Part shown: positions 62,033 through 64,000 of the stretch, in pieces
Numbering within the stretch: the stretch's first letter is position 1
Layout of the letters: the number at the start of each line of letters is the position of its first letter
From: Lysobacterales bacterium
GTDB taxonomy: Bacteria; Pseudomonadota; Gammaproteobacteria; Xanthomonadales; Xanthomonadaceae
Assembly (NCBI GenBank): GCA_016718605.1
Contig: JADKCY010000003.1
Coordinates: 558,001-622,000 of the forward strand
Length of the DNA stretch: 64,000 nucleotides
Direction: 5' to 3'
The notes under the pieces: model-generated
What the model saw: only the letters and a program-made list of their open reading frames with translations
What the model was told of the DNA's origin: nothing
Database searches by the model: none
Position numbers and translations under genes: made by a program

Positions 62033-62497
62033 TCAACGCGATGCGCGACTGGAGCGCGCTTCAGCACTGCGCCAATCAGCCGCCGCATGGTCGAGCACGC
62101 CATTGACGTAGGTGTGGCCATGATCCGAACCAAAGCGCTTGGCGATCTCGATGGCTTCGTTGATGATCACGCGATACGGCACATCCAAGCGATAGCGCAT
62201 CTCATAGGTTGCCAGCCGCAGCACCGCACGTTCGATCGGATCCACTTGTTCAACGGCTCGATCGAGGAACGGCAGCAAAGCCACATCGATATCCCCCAAG
62301 TGGCCCTCCAACCCACGTAACAGATCCTCGAAATACGCCAGATCGGCGATCTCCATGTCCTGTTCGTCGCGGAATTGTTCAAGCACCTTGTTCATGCTGC
62401 TGCCCGACATCTGCCAAGCGTAAACCGCCTGCAATGCGCGTCGCCGCGCGCGTGAGCGAGCCGCGGGATCAATGCCATCCTGACGCTGGTATCTCAT
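62033..62497 (-). CDS. nusB: Transcription antitermination factor NusB
   Basis: Part of the rRNA antitermination complex (with NusE/S10, NusG). The 154-residue helical protein has ARRRALQAVYAWQMSG, RAVLRLATYEMRYRLDVPY, RVIINEAIEIAKRFGS and YVNGVLDHAA. AGGAG six bases before the ATG at 62497; that ATG overlaps the ribH stop (TGATG). Its place between ribH and thiL is the usual gammaproteobacterial order. Confidence 0.96.
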   Translation of the reverse strand: MRYQRQDGIDPAARSRARRRALQAVYAWQMSGSSMNKVLEQFRDEQDMEIADLAYFEDLLRGLEGHLGDIDVALLPFLDRAVEQVDPIERAVLRLATYEMRYRLDVPYRVIINEAIEIAKRFGSDHGHTYVNGVLDHAAADWRSAEARSSRASR

Positions 62498-62985
62498 CAC
62501 GCTCTCCTGCTGACGGCGGTGCCAAGTTTTGGCAACAGACTGACCATTTCCAGAGCTGCCAGCGCTGCTTCTTCACCCTTGTTTCCATGGCCGCCACCGG
62601 CGCGCGCTTCGGCGTCCTCGTGGCGCTCCACTGCCAGCACGCCATTGGCGACTGGCAGACCAAAATCCAATGCCACGCGGGCCAATCCCTGCGCGCAGCC
62701 GTCGGCGACGTGCTCATAGTGACGTGTATCACCCCGCACAACACAGCCCAAAGCAATAACGGCCGCATGGTGACCAGCCGCCGCCACGGCGCGCGCCGCC
62801 AGCGGGATTTCCCATGCGCCCGGCACACGCACCACATCGACGCAGGCCGCAGTCACGCCATTGCCCACCAAGGCCGTTCTCGCACCCTCGACCAGCGTAT
62901 CGGTAATGCGAGGATTCCAGCGGCTGGCGATAATCGCAAATCGCGCGCTTTCTGCCACCCGCAAATCACCTTCCAGATGCGCCAT
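62497..62985 (-). CDS. ribH: 6,7-dimethyl-8-ribityllumazine synthase
   Basis: Penultimate enzyme of riboflavin synthesis; condenses the aminouracil with dihydroxybutanone phosphate and assembles into icosahedral or pentameric shells. The 162-residue protein shows FAIIASRWNPRITDTL, VRVPGAWEIPLAA, ALGCVVRGDTRHYEHVADGC (split for length), and PVANGVLAVE. Overlaps nusB by one base; 37 bp after ribBA. Confidence 0.96.
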   Translation of the reverse strand: MAHLEGDLRVAESARFAIIASRWNPRITDTLVEGARTALVGNGVTAACVDVVRVPGAWEIPLAARAVAAAGHHAAVIALGCVVRGDTRHYEHVADGCAQGLARVALDFGLPVANGVLAVERHEDAEARAGGGHGNKGEEAALAALEMVSLLPKLGTAVSRRA

Positions 62986-63022
62986 TGACCCAACCCGCGA
63001 AAAACCAAGGTCGCGCAGTTTA

Positions 63023-64000
63023 TCAGGTCGGGCTGCTCACCCCGGCGGCGTCCACATATTCAATGACTTCCAGCCCAAATCCAGCCAAGCCAACCTGACG
63101 GCGCGGCGTCCCAATCACACGCAGCGATTTGAGTCCAAGATCCGCCAGAATCTGCGCGCCCGCGCCATTGCGCCGCCATTGCGCCACACTGCCCTTGCCG
63201 CTCGACGCCATCGCCGCAGACTGTACCCGCGCCAACAATGCGTCCGCTGACTGTGGCTCATTCAGCACCACCAGCACACCGCAGTCGGCCTCTGCGATCA
63301 ACTCCAGCGCATCGGTCACCGCCACACCAAAATCGGCGCGCTCCCAATGCAGCACGTCCGCCAGCGGATTCTGCACATGCACTCGAACTAGGGTGGCCCT
63401 CGTCGCGTCCGGCTGTCCGCGCACCAAGGCGAAGTGCAATTCGCGGCCAATCCGGTCGCGATAGGTGATCAGACGGAACGGTCCATAACGTGTCTCGATG
63501 GCGCGTTCGTCAATGCGCTCGACGGTGTGCTCATTGGCCAAGCGATAGGCCACCAGATCTTCGATGGAACCGATCTTCAGTCCATGCTCGCGAGCAAACT
63601 GCTCCAACTCGGGGCGGCGAGCCATGCCACCATCGGGGCTCAGAACCTCCACCAGCACCCCAGCGGGCTCAAAGCCTGCCAGAAGCGCAAGATCGGCAGC
63701 AGCCTCGGTATGCCCGGTGCGCGTCAGCACGCCGCCAGGTTGCGCCATCAGCGGAAAGATATGCCCCGGCTGGGTGAGATCGGTTGGCTTGGCATCCGGG
63801 CGAACCGCGGTACGGATGGTGTGGGCGCGGTCATAAGCCGAAATGCCCGTCGTGACGCCTTCGGCCGCCTCAATGGACACCGTGAAATTGGTCGCAAACG
63901 GCGAGGTGTTGTCCACCACCATGGGTGGCAGCGCCAGTTGGGCGCAGCGCTCGCGGGTCAGGCTGAGGCAGACCAGGCCGCGTGCATGGGTGACCATGAA
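63023..64000 (-). CDS. ribB: 3,4-dihydroxy-2-butanone-4-phosphate synthase with degenerate GTP cyclohydrolase II half (partial)
   Basis: First dedicated enzyme of the ribulose-phosphate branch of riboflavin synthesis. The gene is cut by the right window edge, so its start is not seen; the visible ~325 residues hold the second half of the RibB domain (DNTSPFATNFTVSIEA, EGVTTGISAYDRAHTI, GHIFPLMAQPGGVLTRTGHT broken for length, SIEDLVAYR) and a RibA-like C-terminal domain. The latter lacks the three zinc cysteines: the usual 'HSECLTGD..GS.RCDCG' reads HVQNPLADVLHWERADFG. It is therefore unlikely to have GTP cyclohydrolase II activity, and a separate ribA is expected elsewhere. First visible gene of the rib operon. 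Confidence 0.92.
   Translation of the reverse strand, partial: FMVTHARGLVCLSLTRERCAQLALPPMVVDNTSPFATNFTVSIEAAEGVTTGISAYDRAHTIRTAVRPDAKPTDLTQPGHIFPLMAQPGGVLTRTGHTEAAADLALLAGFEPAGVLVEVLSPDGGMARRPELEQFAREHGLKIGSIEDLVAYRLANEHTVERIDERAIETRYGPFRLITYRDRIGRELHFALVRGQPDATRATLVRVHVQNPLADVLHWERADFGVAVTDALELIAEADCGVLVVLNEPQSADALLARVQSAAMASSGKGSVAQWRRNGAGAQILADLGLKSLRVIGTPRRQVGLAGFGLEVIEYVDAAGVSSPT

Overview
The window looks like a chromosomal segment of a free-living gammaproteobacterium of the Lysobacterales (Xanthomonadales), probably Rhodanobacteraceae-like. The reasons are a high G+C, strongly GC3-biased coding style, an OleA that I recognise as very close to the Xanthomonas campestris protein, a RibBA with a decayed GTP cyclohydrolase half, and secreted proteins with repeats and a C-terminal 'FKSGFE' tail. 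These are recollections of families, not database results. I see no prophage, IS element, integrase or CRISPR array.

Layout. 1-3.2 kb: the 5' end of a secreted cadherin/Ig-like repeat protein whose near-identical 666-bp repeats carry four frame-breaking indels, then a lipoprotein. 3.4-6.5 kb: the glyoxylate shunt (malate synthase, isocitrate lyase). 6.7-14.2 kb: OleA without oleBCD, SppA, a MATE exporter, a DUF3667 protein and an unusual sigma-region-4-like/DUF3106 membrane protein. 14.2-15.06 kb: a long non-coding gap with an AT-rich stretch, palindromes and a cluster of DnaA-box-like sequences, followed by priA. 17.3-27.3 kb: GH31 glucosidase, CPA2 antiporter, mogA, a small lipoprotein, a serine hydrolase, a TetR regulator divergent from fadE with operator-like palindromes over the promoter, and a cysteine-dioxygenase-like cupin protein.

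27.4-34.1 kb is a minus-strand block, gspF-ftsE-ftsX-(double receiver)-ung-[Mn riboswitch]-terC-[CIRCE]-rpoH. It keeps the ftsEX-rpoH association known from enterobacteria but with inserted genes and a perfect HrcA operator in front of rpoH. 34-43.6 kb: a methyltransferase, an acetyltransferase, two translationally coupled uncharacterised genes, a secreted subtilase, a Kelch-repeat secreted protein and a large-subunit-type pseudouridine synthase. 43.7-50.4 kb: a tight seven-gene plus-strand operon for acyl-chain modification (desaturase, flavin oxidoreductase, DUF1365, cyclopropane synthase, DUF2878, DUF1295, second CFA-type methyltransferase), the most interesting candidate pathway here.

50.4-64 kb is mostly housekeeping on the minus strand: rpsP-rimM-trmD-rplS, ffh (divergent from a ccsA-like gene and a PilZ gene), radA, tRNA-Thr(CGT), ispH, then a secreted lipase-like protein (+) and the riboflavin/thiamine operon ribBA-ribH-nusB-thiL-pgpA, with ribBA running off the right edge. 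Apart from the repeat gene at the left edge, all recognised genes read through intact.
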